A stretch of 64,000 nt of DNA, from the NCBI RefSeq assembly GCF_023347255.1, contig NZ_CP094466.1:868001-932000 (forward strand), given 5' to 3'. Below the pieces are notes generated by a model, which saw only the letters and a list, made by a program, of their open reading frames with translations, was not told the DNA's origin and searched no databases. Position numbers and translations under genes: made by a program. This DNA is from Faecalibacterium sp. I4-3-84. GTDB taxonomy: Bacteria; Bacillota; Clostridia; Oscillospirales; Ruminococcaceae. Below, piece after piece: positions 43,853 through 52,597 of the stretch (positions are counted from its first letter, which is position 1; every line of letters starts with the position of its first letter).

Positions 43853-44458
43853 ATGCTGGCAAAGCGGTTTGAACACATTTTACATGATCTGGGCATGGCT
43901 GGGCTGGAACACCCTCTGTTCTACCATGCACCGGTGGGCATTCGTTTTAAGATCGGCGGGGAGGAACCAATCTATCTGGATAGGCGTGCGGCGAAGCTGA
44001 AAACCAACCCCGCTTATGTTCAGGGGGCGCTGGACCGAGCCGCCGCGATCTATCGGGCACTTCCGGCGGTGCCGGACCTTCTGCGGATCGACGGGTATCC
44101 CGATGAAGAACCCGCCGAGTCCCTGCTGACCGTTATCCGGCAGCGAGTGGGCCTCCCAGTTCCCGATGAACAACTTTCGGCCACAGAGCAGGATGAAGAT
44201 GGGGATACCCATGCACAAGTGCAGTTTTACTGGGATCTCAGCAAGATCAGCTTTCAACCAGAGCTGCTTCTTCGGGAAATCATTCTGGGGGACATCGGCG
44301 GCTGGAACGGCTTTGTGTCCAGCGTCTATCTGGCTGGGCCGGGGCCGTTCCTCTACCATTTGTACGATGACCGTGGGCTGGATGTGCTGGGCGGCTCACA
44401 GAAGCTGCTATCACGCTTTTCAAAGAACGAGCCGGAGTTGCGCGCAGCGCGCAGATAA
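43853..44458 (+). CDS. DUF3885 family protein
   Basis: The 201-residue protein ends with the DUF3885 pattern QVQFYWDLSKISFQPELLL, VYLAGPGPFLYHLYDDRGLDVLG. It is the last gene of the immunity array; a non-coding stretch and a hairpin follow. Confidence 0.7.
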   Translation: MLAKRFEHILHDLGMAGLEHPLFYHAPVGIRFKIGGEEPIYLDRRAAKLKTNPAYVQGALDRAAAIYRALPAVPDLLRIDGYPDEEPAESLLTVIRQRVGLPVPDEQLSATEQDEDGDTHAQVQFYWDLSKISFQPELLLREIILGDIGGWNGFVSSVYLAGPGPFLYHLYDDRGLDVLGGSQKLLSRFSKNEPELRAARR

Positions 44459-44634
44459 TCCCGGCAGTTAAACAAAATCTAATCAAGGTTGAGAGCTTTT
44501 TCTTCAGCCTTCGTCTTTGCCATGGCGTTTTTCTCCAATCTGAAAATTACAAATTGCGGACAAAAAGGACGCATTGTTGTGGCAAGCAGGGCTTTTGTCT
44601 ATACAAACGCCATTTTTGCGTTGCAAAATGCTTG

Positions 44635-44649
44635 TTGGGCTGTGCCCAA
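44635..44649. repeat. Small dyad in a 450-bp non-coding stretch
   Basis: TTGGGC-TGT-GCCCAA is a perfect hairpin in 44459-44909, which holds no gene. Similar dyads occur near transfer origins of gut Firmicutes elements, but the relaxase is 6 kb away, so the role is open. Confidence 0.3.
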
Positions 44650-44773
44650 TCCCCTTCATTCTGCACCGTTCCGATGCAGGCTGCGCGTTTTTTCAAAACG
44701 CTTCTATTTATATAAGGTAGAGCTTCAAGACATTTGCACTCTGCAATTTTGATGGAAACATCTCAAACCAAAC

Positions 44774-44825
44774 GAACAGCCAGCAACGGCCTCAACAGTA
44801 AGTGAGGTCATGATGCTGGCTGTTC
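44774..44825 (+). terminator. Nested hairpin after the immunity array
   Basis: GAACAGCCAGCA (44774-44785) pairs with TGCTGGCTGTTC (44814-44825), with CCTCA/TGAGG inside. A short T/C-rich tail follows. It probably ends the array transcript. Confidence 0.5.
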
Positions 44826-44846
44826 TTCGTTCAGAACGGAAAACAT

Positions 44847-44875
44847 TCGACATTTTCGCTGGTTCATGGTACACT
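44847..44875 (+). promoter_or_regulatory. Promoter of the ECF sigma gene
   Basis: TCGACA (44847-44852) and TACACT (44870-44875) are 17 bp apart, 35 bp upstream of the start. Confidence 0.5.
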
Positions 44876-44909
44876 ACATCCAATCCATGCGAATCAGTTG
44901 GAGGTGATT

Positions 44910-45443
44910 GTGTTGCTTTCCCTGTACTTAGCTGTTCTTGACGATCAAAGCAAAGAAGAACAATTTATAGATGTATATAATATCTACAAACGGCTGGTCT
45001 ACCATACCGCTTACAAAATTATGGGCGATTCGTATCTGGCAGAAGATGTACTGCAAGAGGTGTTTTTGTACGTTGCCAAAAATTTTTCTAAAATTCATCG
45101 AGAAAACTGTCACGAACTCGCTGCTTATCTCGTTAGTTGTAGTAGAAGCCGTGCATACGATATGCTTCGCAAGCAGCGAGAAGAACCGCTGGAAGAAGTC
45201 CCGGACGCACCAGATGATGCCCCGGTGCCGGATGATGCAGCAGTCAGCACCGATAACATCCAATACCTGACAGAACTGATCGGACAGATGAAACCGATGT
45301 ACCGTGATTCACTGCGCCTTTTGGCGATGGGCTACACCAACCGGGAGATTGCCGAATCGCTTGGACTGACAGATGAAGTGGTTCGGATGCGGCTTTTCCG
45401 TGGAAGAAAACTATTGTGGAAGGAGCTGAACAGCCGTGAGTGA
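44910..45443 (+). CDS. ECF-type sigma factor
   Basis: The 177-residue protein has sigma region 2 (FIDVYNIYKRLVYHTAYKIMG, EDVLQEVFLYVAKN) and region 4 (YRDSLRLLAMGYTNREIAESLGL, VVRMRLFRGRKLL). It would direct RNA polymerase to a dedicated promoter set, probably the adjacent secreted-protein genes. The start is GTG 44910, or TTG 44913, behind GGAGGTGAT. It overlaps its probable anti-sigma gene by 8 bp. Confidence 0.85.
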   Translation: MLLSLYLAVLDDQSKEEQFIDVYNIYKRLVYHTAYKIMGDSYLAEDVLQEVFLYVAKNFSKIHRENCHELAAYLVSCSRSRAYDMLRKQREEPLEEVPDAPDDAPVPDDAAVSTDNIQYLTELIGQMKPMYRDSLRLLAMGYTNREIAESLGLTDEVVRMRLFRGRKLLWKELNSRE

Positions 45444-46125
45444 GCGGACAGAGATTTCTTTTGATGCAGCTTTGATGATGGCACTCCGTGCAGATGCACA
45501 GAAAGAACTGGACGAGCTGCCAACTCCGGCCCAGCTTAAGGAACGCTACCCGGACACTTCCCGATGGGATGCTCGCCTGAAAGCGGCATTGCATAAACGC
45601 TGTCCGGTGCTGAAACGAGTGCTTGTTGTAGCCATGACGCTGGTAATTTTAACTCTCGGCGCGCTTGCAGTAAGTGCAGACTTCCGCAAGGCAGTCTACA
45701 CGATGATTCAGAAGTTCTTGCCGATTGAGATGCAGCTGACGTATCAAGTGGACGGCGAACCGTTGGAACGATTACCGGATGGATACAGCGATCATTATGT
45801 GCTGGACGGCTTTGAAATGGACGATGCGCAGAAATTTGAACGAGCAGAAAACTTTTTACATGTTTACTCGTCAAAAGAAACAGAGGAAAGCTACACTGTC
45901 CGTTGTTCAATTATCCAGCCGGGGCAGCAGTCCCTATTTGATAATGAGCATACAGTGTACGAAACCGTAAAGGTCGGAGAAGCAGATGGCGTACTTGGAA
46001 CTAGTACGGATGAACATGGAAAGAATGTTTATACTCTAAGTTGGGAATATCAGGGGATTACACATACCGTTATGGGAAACATTCCATACGATGAGATTAT
46101 GAAAATTGCGGAAGGTATCCGTTAA
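45436..46125 (+). CDS. Membrane anti-sigma-like protein with DUF4367-like domain
   Basis: The 229-residue protein has a cytoplasmic N terminus, one transmembrane helix (about 61-80, VLVVAMTLVILTLGALAV) and an outer domain resembling DUF4367 (LPDGYSDHYVLDGF...TYTLSWEYQGI-like strands). The GTG start overlaps the sigma gene, the usual arrangement for a membrane anti-sigma factor. Confidence 0.7.
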   Translation: MSERTEISFDAALMMALRADAQKELDELPTPAQLKERYPDTSRWDARLKAALHKRCPVLKRVLVVAMTLVILTLGALAVSADFRKAVYTMIQKFLPIEMQLTYQVDGEPLERLPDGYSDHYVLDGFEMDDAQKFERAENFLHVYSSKETEESYTVRCSIIQPGQQSLFDNEHTVYETVKVGEADGVLGTSTDEHGKNVYTLSWEYQGITHTVMGNIPYDEIMKIAEGIR

Positions 46126-46126
46126 G

Positions 46127-46166
46127 AAAGCCGGACACTTGTGAGAGTACACAAATGTCCGGCTTT
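46127..46166 (+). terminator. Terminator after the anti-sigma gene
   Basis: AAAGCCGGACA (46127-46137) pairs with TGTCCGGCTTT (46156-46166), followed by CTTTTTG. Confidence 0.8.
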
Positions 46167-46297
46167 CTTTTTGTCTGAACTTACAAAGATGGAAAATTTG
46201 AAAAAAATTTCTCCTGAAAATTGAAACGAAGCGAATGCGAATTGCGTTGATTATACAAAGGCTCTTGTTAGGAGCAAAAAAACGGAGGTGTATGTCT

Positions 46298-46684
46298 ATG
46301 TCGAAAAAGCGTTTGTTGTCCATTGTTATTTCAGCGGTGATTCTCTTGAGTTTTGCCTGCACCGCAATGGCCGCTGAAAAGTCTGAGCGGTATGTAGGTG
46401 ATAGTACGGTCAACGGATCCATTTACCAAACATACTATCAGGTTGATGCCCAGACACGAACTGGAGTAAAGAAAATCAGCGTTTCAGGCGTTCTCTATGA
46501 AAAGGGAACAATTGGAACATGGCAAAAAGTAAGTAGCTGCTCGAACAGCAGCACGACCTCAACCTGCATGGTGAGCAGTAACTTTAACACTAAGCCCGGA
46601 AAATCTTATAGGCTGGAGTATTCTGCGACCTTTAACTATTCCGATGGACGGAGTGAAACCATTACTGGAAGTGCCAGTAGATAA
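46298..46684 (+). CDS. Small secreted protein
   Basis: A 128-residue protein with a signal peptide (SKKRLLSIVISAVILLSFACTAMA) and a Ser/Thr-rich beta-type mature part with two Cys. The ATG at 46298 lies 9 nt after GGAGG. Family not recognised; a possible target of the neighbouring sigma factor. Confidence 0.6.
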   Translation: MSKKRLLSIVISAVILLSFACTAMAAEKSERYVGDSTVNGSIYQTYYQVDAQTRTGVKKISVSGVLYEKGTIGTWQKVSSCSNSSTTSTCMVSSNFNTKPGKSYRLEYSATFNYSDGRSETITGSASR

Positions 46685-46801
46685 GTGAGGTTATTCATTT
46701 TAAAAAACTAATCCTAGAGATGATAGGTGAAGCCTTATCTTTGGAATAGAACACCTAAAGTATACCATTTCTATTAGAATAATCTACAGTGAGGGTTAAT
46801 T

Positions 46802-47646
46802 ATGAAAATTTGGAATAGATTCATATCGTTTGCACTTGCAACCACGCTTTTGCTAACCGTTCCTTTGGTCTCTTTTGCAGCAGGAACTAAAAACAGCACG
46901 AGTTCTGACTTCACGACCGTACAAAGCGCGTCAGGTGAATTGCTTGTTAGAGCCTATGATCTTGACAATGGTGACTCGGTTTTTGAACAGTACAATGATG
47001 GAAAATTGGTAAGCCGTTATACGGTTGACCGATCAAAAATGTTATAAATGAATTGGTTTATTCTTCGGATGGAACATCAAAACAGCTGCAGCGATTTATT
47101 CCGACAGAGAAGAATTTTGATATAGTCTTACCGCAATCTACAATGTCGCGTCGGTTGGGAAGAATTCGTTTCCAATATACAGATGGAACCGGAACGGGAA
47201 TCTGCGGAGCATATGTGGATTATGTGAAAGAAACAGGAAACAAAAAATATGATATTAATGGAACATATAGAGATTTGGCAGGGTTGGCATCAGTTGTAGC
47301 AGGTGCCTTGTCATTACCTGCTGCTCCGGCACTTGCAATTTCCAAAACTGCACTCGCATATTTTGGTTTTGCTATGACGGCCGTGCAATTCACCATTCCA
47401 CAGTGTAACCTTAATTCGCAGTATGAACAAATTGAATACACATTGACTGATATTAACCACTCTTCTCACAAAAATAGTTTTTGGGGAACCAAGTATGTTA
47501 TAACGGAAAGTGGAAATAAGTTTAATAACACCTACACGGATGGCGAGTATTACCCCACAACATCTTGGGGAAATCAAAATTTTGGAATGACAATCTATAA
47601 TTATCTGTTTACATACAGTAATTGGAATATTTATGCGTGGAACTAA
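46802..47646 (+). pseudogene. Secreted protein gene with a frameshift
   Basis: The first part (46802-47047) encodes a signal peptide (FISFALATTLLLTVPLVSFA) and stops at 47047. The continuation in the next frame runs to 47646. One added A in the A5 run at 47035-47039 would join them through DRSKNVINELVY into one protein of about 280 residues, with a hydrophobic segment near LASVVAGALSLPAAPALA. The gene is either broken, slippage-dependent, or affected by a sequencing error. Confidence 0.6.
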
Positions 47647-48112
47647 AAAATATAAGATTGTTAAATGTTTCAGACATTTCGGTGCTATTATAATATTGCT
47701 ATGGCTAATTTCTATCGTAAGATTTCCGTATTCTTTTGATAAATTGCAAGTGTTATCAAATAAAAATTTTGAAAGCGTTTCAAATTCTATGTTAACTCTT
47801 GTTGATTGTAAATCGACCGAATCGAAGTCTTCAATTGATTTTTTACTAACCGATGGAAAGCAATATTATATTATAACGGCAAAACGTTTCTTTATATGGA
47901 ACCGATATGATTTATCTCAGCTGATGCCCTTCTCAGAAGAAACAAGTTATAGCTATACAGATTGTTTCACCAAGGTGAATGTTGTTCAATCAGGCAATAC
48001 ATTGTGTTTATATGAGGAAGGATATGTTCAACCTTATATCTTATCGTTTCTCTTTTTGTGCGTTGTGTTAATGCTCAATATTTTGGGAGATAAATCCACT
48101 CCAGAGGAATAG
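47633..48112 (+). CDS. Small membrane protein
   Basis: A 159-residue protein with hydrophobic helices near residues 17-30 and 135-150 and a polar middle part. It overlaps the end of the frameshifted secreted-protein gene. AT-rich; family not recognised. Confidence 0.5.
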   Translation: MRGTKKYKIVKCFRHFGAIIILLWLISIVRFPYSFDKLQVLSNKNFESVSNSMLTLVDCKSTESKSSIDFLLTDGKQYYIITAKRFFIWNRYDLSQLMPFSEETSYSYTDCFTKVNVVQSGNTLCLYEEGYVQPYILSFLFLCVVLMLNILGDKSTPEE

Positions 48113-48117
48113 AGATA

Positions 48118-48348
48118 ATGAAGTGCATTTATTGTGGAAGCGATATGCAGCTTGGAGGAATCGTCACGCAGGGAGTTTCAGCGATGTGGTTTCCTCAAGA
48201 AAGTCTGAAAAAATCACGTCTTTCAAAAATCATTTTTGAAGGCGGGATAGCTATAGGAAAGAAAGACTATTTATGGGGGACCGACGATACTAACAGATGC
48301 TTATTACTGTCGAAAATGCAAAAAATAATAGGAGTCTTTAGCATATAA
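48118..48348 (+). pseudogene. Zinc-ribbon protein gene with compensating frameshifts
   Basis: The start MKCIYCGSDMQLGGI is a zinc-knuckle form (PF20097-like). Near 48290-48320 another frame reads DAYYCRKCKK, the expected second knuckle, before the first frame resumes with IIGVFSI across a six-A run. Two small indels are therefore likely. Confidence 0.5.
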
Positions 48349-48422
48349 ATGCTTCAGATGGAGGTGATTCCAATGCAGATAATTTCCTTGAAAACAAGTT
48401 GAGCATGAGTTGAGGTACATTT

Positions 48423-48563
48423 ATGAAATTTAGCGTACCGGAAATCTTGACAATTGTATCGACAGCAACAGTCATGGCGATTGCTTTTCTTGTGATTGCA
48501 AAGTACCTTATTCGATATGCTGTCACATTTTATGCAAAAATAAAAGGAGATGACTCAAAATGA
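48423..48563 (+). CDS. 46-residue membrane peptide
   Basis: An open frame with one transmembrane helix (about 8-26, LTIVSTATVMAIAFLVIA) and a basic tail. GAGGT lies upstream and its stop overlaps the next ATG (ATGA), which supports it as a real gene. Confidence 0.5.
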   Translation: MKFSVPEILTIVSTATVMAIAFLVIAKYLIRYAVTFYAKIKGDDSK

Positions 48564-49072
48564 CCTTGAAGAAAAGATTGCTTGCGCTTTGTATGGCGGT
48601 GGTTATGGTCTTTTCGCTTTGTTCTATCTCTGCTTTTGCAGCGGCCCCAACGGATGACAAACAACCTGTTGTTATTGGAAGGTATGATGCACCTCTAAGC
48701 GAGTGCTTGGAACCTGGCATGGCTATGCAGGTAGGAATTGCTAACGTTCGGGTTAATTCCTACGCAACCTATGATAAGAATGATGGCGTACAGGTTCATG
48801 TTGAACTTTACGTTCCGTGGTACTCATCGCCAAAGCCGGAATTTACAGGTATGACAGGAAATGTCAAACTTACCATGAATGGCCAATCGACAAGTAAATA
48901 CTTCTCTGAAGTCGCAACCGGGGACGAAACGATTAGTACAGATGTGGATACCGGTAGGAAAGCTAGTAGCGGAACAAGCGGTACAGTATTTGTTTCTGGA
49001 ACTGCTGTAGCATTGAATGCTTTGGCAAACGGTGGCCAGTTCTCCATTTCCTACGACATCACGATTCCGTAA
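48560..49072 (+). CDS. Secreted protein
   Basis: A 170-residue protein with a signal peptide (LKKRLLALCMAVVMVFSLCSISAFA) and a beta-rich mature part. AAAAGGAG precedes the ATG. A terminator follows. Family not recognised. Confidence 0.6.
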   Translation: MTLKKRLLALCMAVVMVFSLCSISAFAAAPTDDKQPVVIGRYDAPLSECLEPGMAMQVGIANVRVNSYATYDKNDGVQVHVELYVPWYSSPKPEFTGMTGNVKLTMNGQSTSKYFSEVATGDETISTDVDTGRKASSGTSGTVFVSGTAVALNALANGGQFSISYDITIP

Positions 49073-49095
49073 TAAAAGCATTAGATAATGGGGAT

Positions 49096-49140
49096 AAAAG
49101 CCACGATTCTTTAGAGCCGAAAGAAAAGAATCGTGGCTTT
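49096..49140 (+). terminator. Terminator
   Basis: AAAGCCACGATTCTT and its complement form a stem of about 15 bp around 49097-49140. Confidence 0.7.
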
Positions 49141-49167
49141 GTACGTTTGAATTATGGAGCAAGCCAA

Positions 49168-49608
49168 ATGAATAAGAAATTGGAATTTTTTAGCAGTATG
49201 GCGGTTGCCTTTATAGTTTTGATATTGGTCTTTCTTTGCATTCGTTTTTCAGGTCAGGGAAAATTTGCTACACATGGAGGAACCAATCCGTCTGATGTAA
49301 AATGTATTTATACTTCAGTTTGGCCGGATAATGAATACACTAGGCTTATTTGTGAGCCGGAAAGTGGAACGATAGAATATATATTGGATGGTTCTAATGC
49401 TGGGTATTATGCAATCTTTTATAATAATATCTCTGAAGAAGAAATACAAAAATATATTGACCAATTGAAAACCTTAGGATACGCTGAAGAGGCATCGGCT
49501 TCAGAAAGCGTTTCGACAGGCGTTTTGCTAAGAAAAGATGAAACATGGATAAGCATTGCATACTCAGAGGGAGGATTTGGAATCCGGATTTCAGTAGAAA
49601 AATCCTGA
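49168..49608 (+). CDS. Membrane-anchored hypothetical protein
   Basis: A 146-residue protein with one N-terminal transmembrane helix (about 9-25) and an outer domain with EEEIQKYIDQLKTLGYAEEA. GGAG lies 8 nt upstream of ATG 49168. Function unknown. Confidence 0.55.
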   Translation: MNKKLEFFSSMAVAFIVLILVFLCIRFSGQGKFATHGGTNPSDVKCIYTSVWPDNEYTRLICEPESGTIEYILDGSNAGYYAIFYNNISEEEIQKYIDQLKTLGYAEEASASESVSTGVLLRKDETWISIAYSEGGFGIRISVEKS

Positions 49609-49617
49609 ATAAAAGAG

Positions 49618-49770
49618 ATGCTGGGGAATTCCGGTTATCCCTATATTGGGGCGGCAGAAGAAAAAAATACTCTTTACAAATATTTGAAATCTATTTCTAC
49701 AGATGAAGAATATGCTGAAATAGCATCAAGAATCCTAGACGAATGGCTGTCGGAAAGTGATGGCTCCTAA
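49618..49770 (+). other. Gene remnant
   Basis: A 50-codon frame (YIGAAEEKNTLYKYLKSIS, DEWLSESDG at the end) looks like the C-terminal end of a protein but has no binding site. The rest of 49609-49945 holds only a decayed copy of a GGTGATTCCAATGCAG phrase also seen at 48363. Confidence 0.3.
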
Positions 49771-49945
49771 TTTTATCAAAAAAGTGGTGATTCCAATGCA
49801 GAAAAAATAGAATACATATTTCGAAAATTGCTACCATCAAACTGTCAAAGAATACAAGTCAAACGGTTCTTTGATTCGTTCTAAAACGGATTACTATCAG
49901 GCCATTGGTGGTTAAGTCACTCCGTTTGTAAGGAAAGGGTTGAAA

Positions 49946-50332
49946 ATGGATTTTCTTAAACAAAAAGGGCCATTAGCAAGAGAATTCTGCAACACGTTGA
50001 TTTACATTATTTCGTTAGTGTCATTAAAGCCTTCAAGCCTTCAGAGGGTGTTGACAGAACTTCAATGGAATGGGATGTGGTTCTTTTCTCTGGCATTTTT
50101 CGCTGTCATCTTTATGGAAATGCTGTCCGATTTTTTGCTGGTTACAGATCGCTGCACTGCATGGAAAGCATTAAATGGAAATGTCAGCGAAGCCGAATTT
50201 CACAATCTTCAGCAGATTGTCCTATGCAAAAATCAGAAAGTTTCCATTGAGAAGAAACTTGCAAGTACGATACTACTGGTTCTGATGATATGTGCAACTG
50301 CTGCATTTGTGTGGTTTACCTTTTTGGCTTGA
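49946..50332 (+). CDS. Small membrane protein
   Basis: A 128-residue protein with hydrophobic helices near 42-62 and 106-124. ATG 49946 lies after AAAGGG. Family not recognised. It is the last gene of the AT-rich block. Confidence 0.5.
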   Translation: MDFLKQKGPLAREFCNTLIYIISLVSLKPSSLQRVLTELQWNGMWFFSLAFFAVIFMEMLSDFLLVTDRCTAWKALNGNVSEAEFHNLQQIVLCKNQKVSIEKKLASTILLVLMICATAAFVWFTFLA

Positions 50333-50388
50333 CTGAATAATTTTGGTATTTTGAATTCACATTCTTAGAAATCAGTTTTCAAAAGCAA

Positions 50389-50441
50389 AAATCCGCCGAG
50401 GAATCCTCCCGAAAAAAACGGGAAGAATCCTCGGCGGATTT
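50389..50441. terminator. Bidirectional terminator
   Basis: A long stem, AAATCCGCCGAGGA...TCCTCGGCGGATTT, separates the convergent genes ending at 50332 and 50445. Confidence 0.8.
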
Positions 50442-50444
50442 CGT

Positions 50445-51842
50445 TTATCGTGTTGGCTCTTTTTCGGCTGTGTCTTTTTCCTCTGCAAAAAACATCTCTA
50501 CATTTTTCTGAGCTTTCATCAACTCCTGCATCTCATCTTGTGCCTTCCGGTAGTCTGGGTATGCTTCTTTCTTCTTTTTCAGAAGTTCAGCGTATTCGAT
50601 GCTCAAGTCCTTAGTCTTTGGCAGCTTTTTCAATCCAGCTTCATCAAAAGCAGCTTTTGCAGCCTTATGCAGCGTGATTTCTTCCCGGTGGGCTTCCAGA
50701 AATCTCTTACTGTACCCGGCTTTGCGGTAGGCATCATAAACCGGACGTGTCCGGGCGTAATTAACGATGTGCGTCCGCAGAACGGCAATCTCGGTCATGC
50801 GCGCTTCTGCAGCTTTAATGGAATCGCCCAACTCGTGATAGCGAGCAGTTGCTGCATCCACACGTTCCTGCATTTCTTTAATGCTGCCGATTTTATGCTC
50901 CTGTAAGAAAATCAGCGTCTTGGACATTTCTTTCAGATTATATCGCTTTGCCCAGCGAGCATACCCCATGCTCTTTCCCTCGGCCAGCTTTGCCTGAATG
51001 TCCACCAGCATCTGAAACTTTTGTTCCGGTACGATGCGCTTCTGCTTCTGCCGGGGATGGTGTTCGGCTTCCCCAGAGATAACAGCTTTCAGTTCTTCTT
51101 CACTATATCCTGCGCCCAAAGTGCGGAACCGGATGAATCGCTTCTGCCGTGCGCCTTTGACGGAGGTGTATTTTCCACGCTTGACCTCATAACCCTGCTG
51201 CTCCAGTCCTTGCAGAAAATCTTCGTAGTCTTTGGGCTTTTCCGCCAGAACAGTGTCAATCACGCCACATAGACGGTCACGATTGCTTTCTTTGGGCGGG
51301 TAGAGTGTGCGCTTCTGCCGCTCCCGATAGGGCTTTATCTCAATGACGGAAAGCTGATGCTCTAAGCAGATCAGATCGCTCAACCGTTGCACAGCCAGCC
51401 CGGACAATAAAAAATCCCGGAATTTCCGGATGCTGTCCAACGCAGTGGAGTTGTAGATAATGTGATTATGAATGTGTTCCCGGTCCGTGTGGGTTGCAAC
51501 GATAAACGCATACTTGCCTTTGGTGAAACGCATTGCCAGCTCATAACCCACCTTGTTGGCTTCTTCGGCGGTGATCTCGCCGGGTTTGAACGACTGCCGG
51601 ATCTGATAGGCAATCACGTCACTTTTTTGTCTGCGCCCAGTGACAAGTTCATACTGCCGTTTGGACAGCATAAATTCTTCATCCACCGTCAAAGGACTGC
51701 ATTCGTAACTGCTGACCAGTTCGCCCTGCTGTGTCTTGTCCGGGTTCTGGGCGTAATCCGTGCGGCTTTTCAGGCAGGCCGCAACGGATTTCCCCTTGTT
51801 TTTGTGCAGTGCAATCAATCTTGTTGCAGCCAGTTTGACCAC
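50445..51842 (-). CDS. Relaxase (MOBP type, MobA/MobL-like)
   Basis: The protein nicks the transfer origin and leads the strand into a recipient. It begins ATRLIALHKNKGKSVAACL and has the histidine motif HTDREHIHNHIIYNS; the C-terminal third is a charged coiled coil. The coordinate uses GTG 51842 as the only standard start, but GGGAGG overlaps it. A CTG at 51833, 8 nt after GGGAGG, gives the family's usual start (xATTRL). It is 44-54 bp after the CD1845-like gene. Confidence 0.88.
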   Translation of the reverse strand: MVKLAATRLIALHKNKGKSVAACLKSRTDYAQNPDKTQQGELVSSYECSPLTVDEEFMLSKRQYELVTGRRQKSDVIAYQIRQSFKPGEITAEEANKVGYELAMRFTKGKYAFIVATHTDREHIHNHIIYNSTALDSIRKFRDFLLSGLAVQRLSDLICLEHQLSVIEIKPYRERQKRTLYPPKESNRDRLCGVIDTVLAEKPKDYEDFLQGLEQQGYEVKRGKYTSVKGARQKRFIRFRTLGAGYSEEELKAVISGEAEHHPRQKQKRIVPEQKFQMLVDIQAKLAEGKSMGYARWAKRYNLKEMSKTLIFLQEHKIGSIKEMQERVDAATARYHELGDSIKAAEARMTEIAVLRTHIVNYARTRPVYDAYRKAGYSKRFLEAHREEITLHKAAKAAFDEAGLKKLPKTKDLSIEYAELLKKKKEAYPDYRKAQDEMQELMKAQKNVEMFFAEEKDTAEKEPTR

Positions 51843-51886
51843 CTCCCGGCAAAAAGAAAATGCCGCACAGTGGCGGCATAAAAATT

Positions 51887-52162
51887 TTATAATTCTGCAA
51901 TCCAGCCGCTGAACCATTCCACGGCTTCTACAATGACCGTTCCGGCGGTGAGGAGCAGGAAGCAGCCAAACTCCGCCACCAGCAAGATCAAAAACTGCAT
52001 CCACTCCTGGCAGTACAGTGTATAAAGGCCGCAGCCGAAAATATACAGCATGGGCAGTGCCAGCACAAACGCCGACAGGTTCAGCGTCCATTTCAGCATC
52101 AGTACCAGAAATGCACTCAGGAGAACCACAGGAAACAGGAGAACTCTTGCTACGAATTTCAT
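51887..52162 (-). CDS. CD1845 family membrane protein
   Basis: A 91-residue, strongly hydrophobic protein with three likely membrane helices. Proteins of this type sit just before relaxase genes in Clostridia elements. It is first in the operon from the promoter at 52186-52214. Confidence 0.65.
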   Translation of the reverse strand: MKFVARVLLFPVVLLSAFLVLMLKWTLNLSAFVLALPMLYIFGCGLYTLYCQEWMQFLILLVAEFGCFLLLTAGTVIVEAVEWFSGWIAEL

Positions 52163-52185
52163 ATTGACACCGCCTTTCTGCTTTC

Positions 52186-52214
52186 AGTATATGGATAGAG
52201 CATGAGCCTGTCAA
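52186..52214 (-). promoter_or_regulatory. Promoter of the relaxase operon
   Basis: On the minus strand TTGACA (52209-52214) and TATACT (52186-52191) are 17 bp apart, close to consensus. Confidence 0.8.
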
Positions 52215-52260
52215 TGGTGTTGCCGCCTATGTACCCCCGCAGCCCTCCAACTGCGGGGAG
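52209..52260. other. Candidate transfer origin (oriT)
   Basis: Between mobC and the CD1845/relaxase genes lies an 8-bp hairpin CCCCGCAG/CTGCGGGG (52235-52242, 52251-52258) next to the relaxase promoter. Position and hairpin fit an oriT for a MOBP relaxase. The nick site cannot be assigned. Confidence 0.4.
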
Positions 52261-52264
52261 AAAT

Positions 52265-52597
52265 TTAGAGATCAGCCAGCCGGGAAAGAATCTGCCGACC
52301 AATCTCAATCAGTTCATCCAGCCGCTGCTGCAGGTCCTCCATGTCGGCGGCATAGACCCGACCATTTTCATTGGCGGCTTTGGCGTACTGATTCAGGTTG
52401 TTGCTGCACATCTGCAAGAGATATGCCATGCGTTGCAGGTCTTTCAAGTCAAGGTGCAGGCAATAGCCGTCCAGTGCCATCTTGCGGATATAGGCACTCA
52501 GGCTTCGGATGCCCATGCTGAGCATTTTTTCATAGATACGGTTCTTTTCTGTTTTGCTCAAGCGCAGGATGATGGTTTCATCCCGTTTTTCCCTCAC
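52265..52597 (-). CDS. mobC: MobC-like relaxosome protein
   Basis: The 110-residue protein has an N-terminal ribbon-helix-helix-type segment (ETIILRLSKTEKNRIYEKM, SLSAYIRKMAL) and a helical C terminus, as in MobC accessory proteins that help the relaxase at oriT. It overlaps the helicase gene by 4 bp. Confidence 0.8.
   Translation of the reverse strand: MREKRDETIILRLSKTEKNRIYEKMLSMGIRSLSAYIRKMALDGYCLHLDLKDLQRMAYLLQMCSNNLNQYAKAANENGRVYAADMEDLQQRLDELIEIGRQILSRLADL

Noticed and set aside
21720-44458. Phage or secretion-system structural genes
   Set aside because: No capsid, tail, terminase, VgrG, Hcp or T7SS-type motifs were seen; the products are small soluble proteins of immunity-type families.
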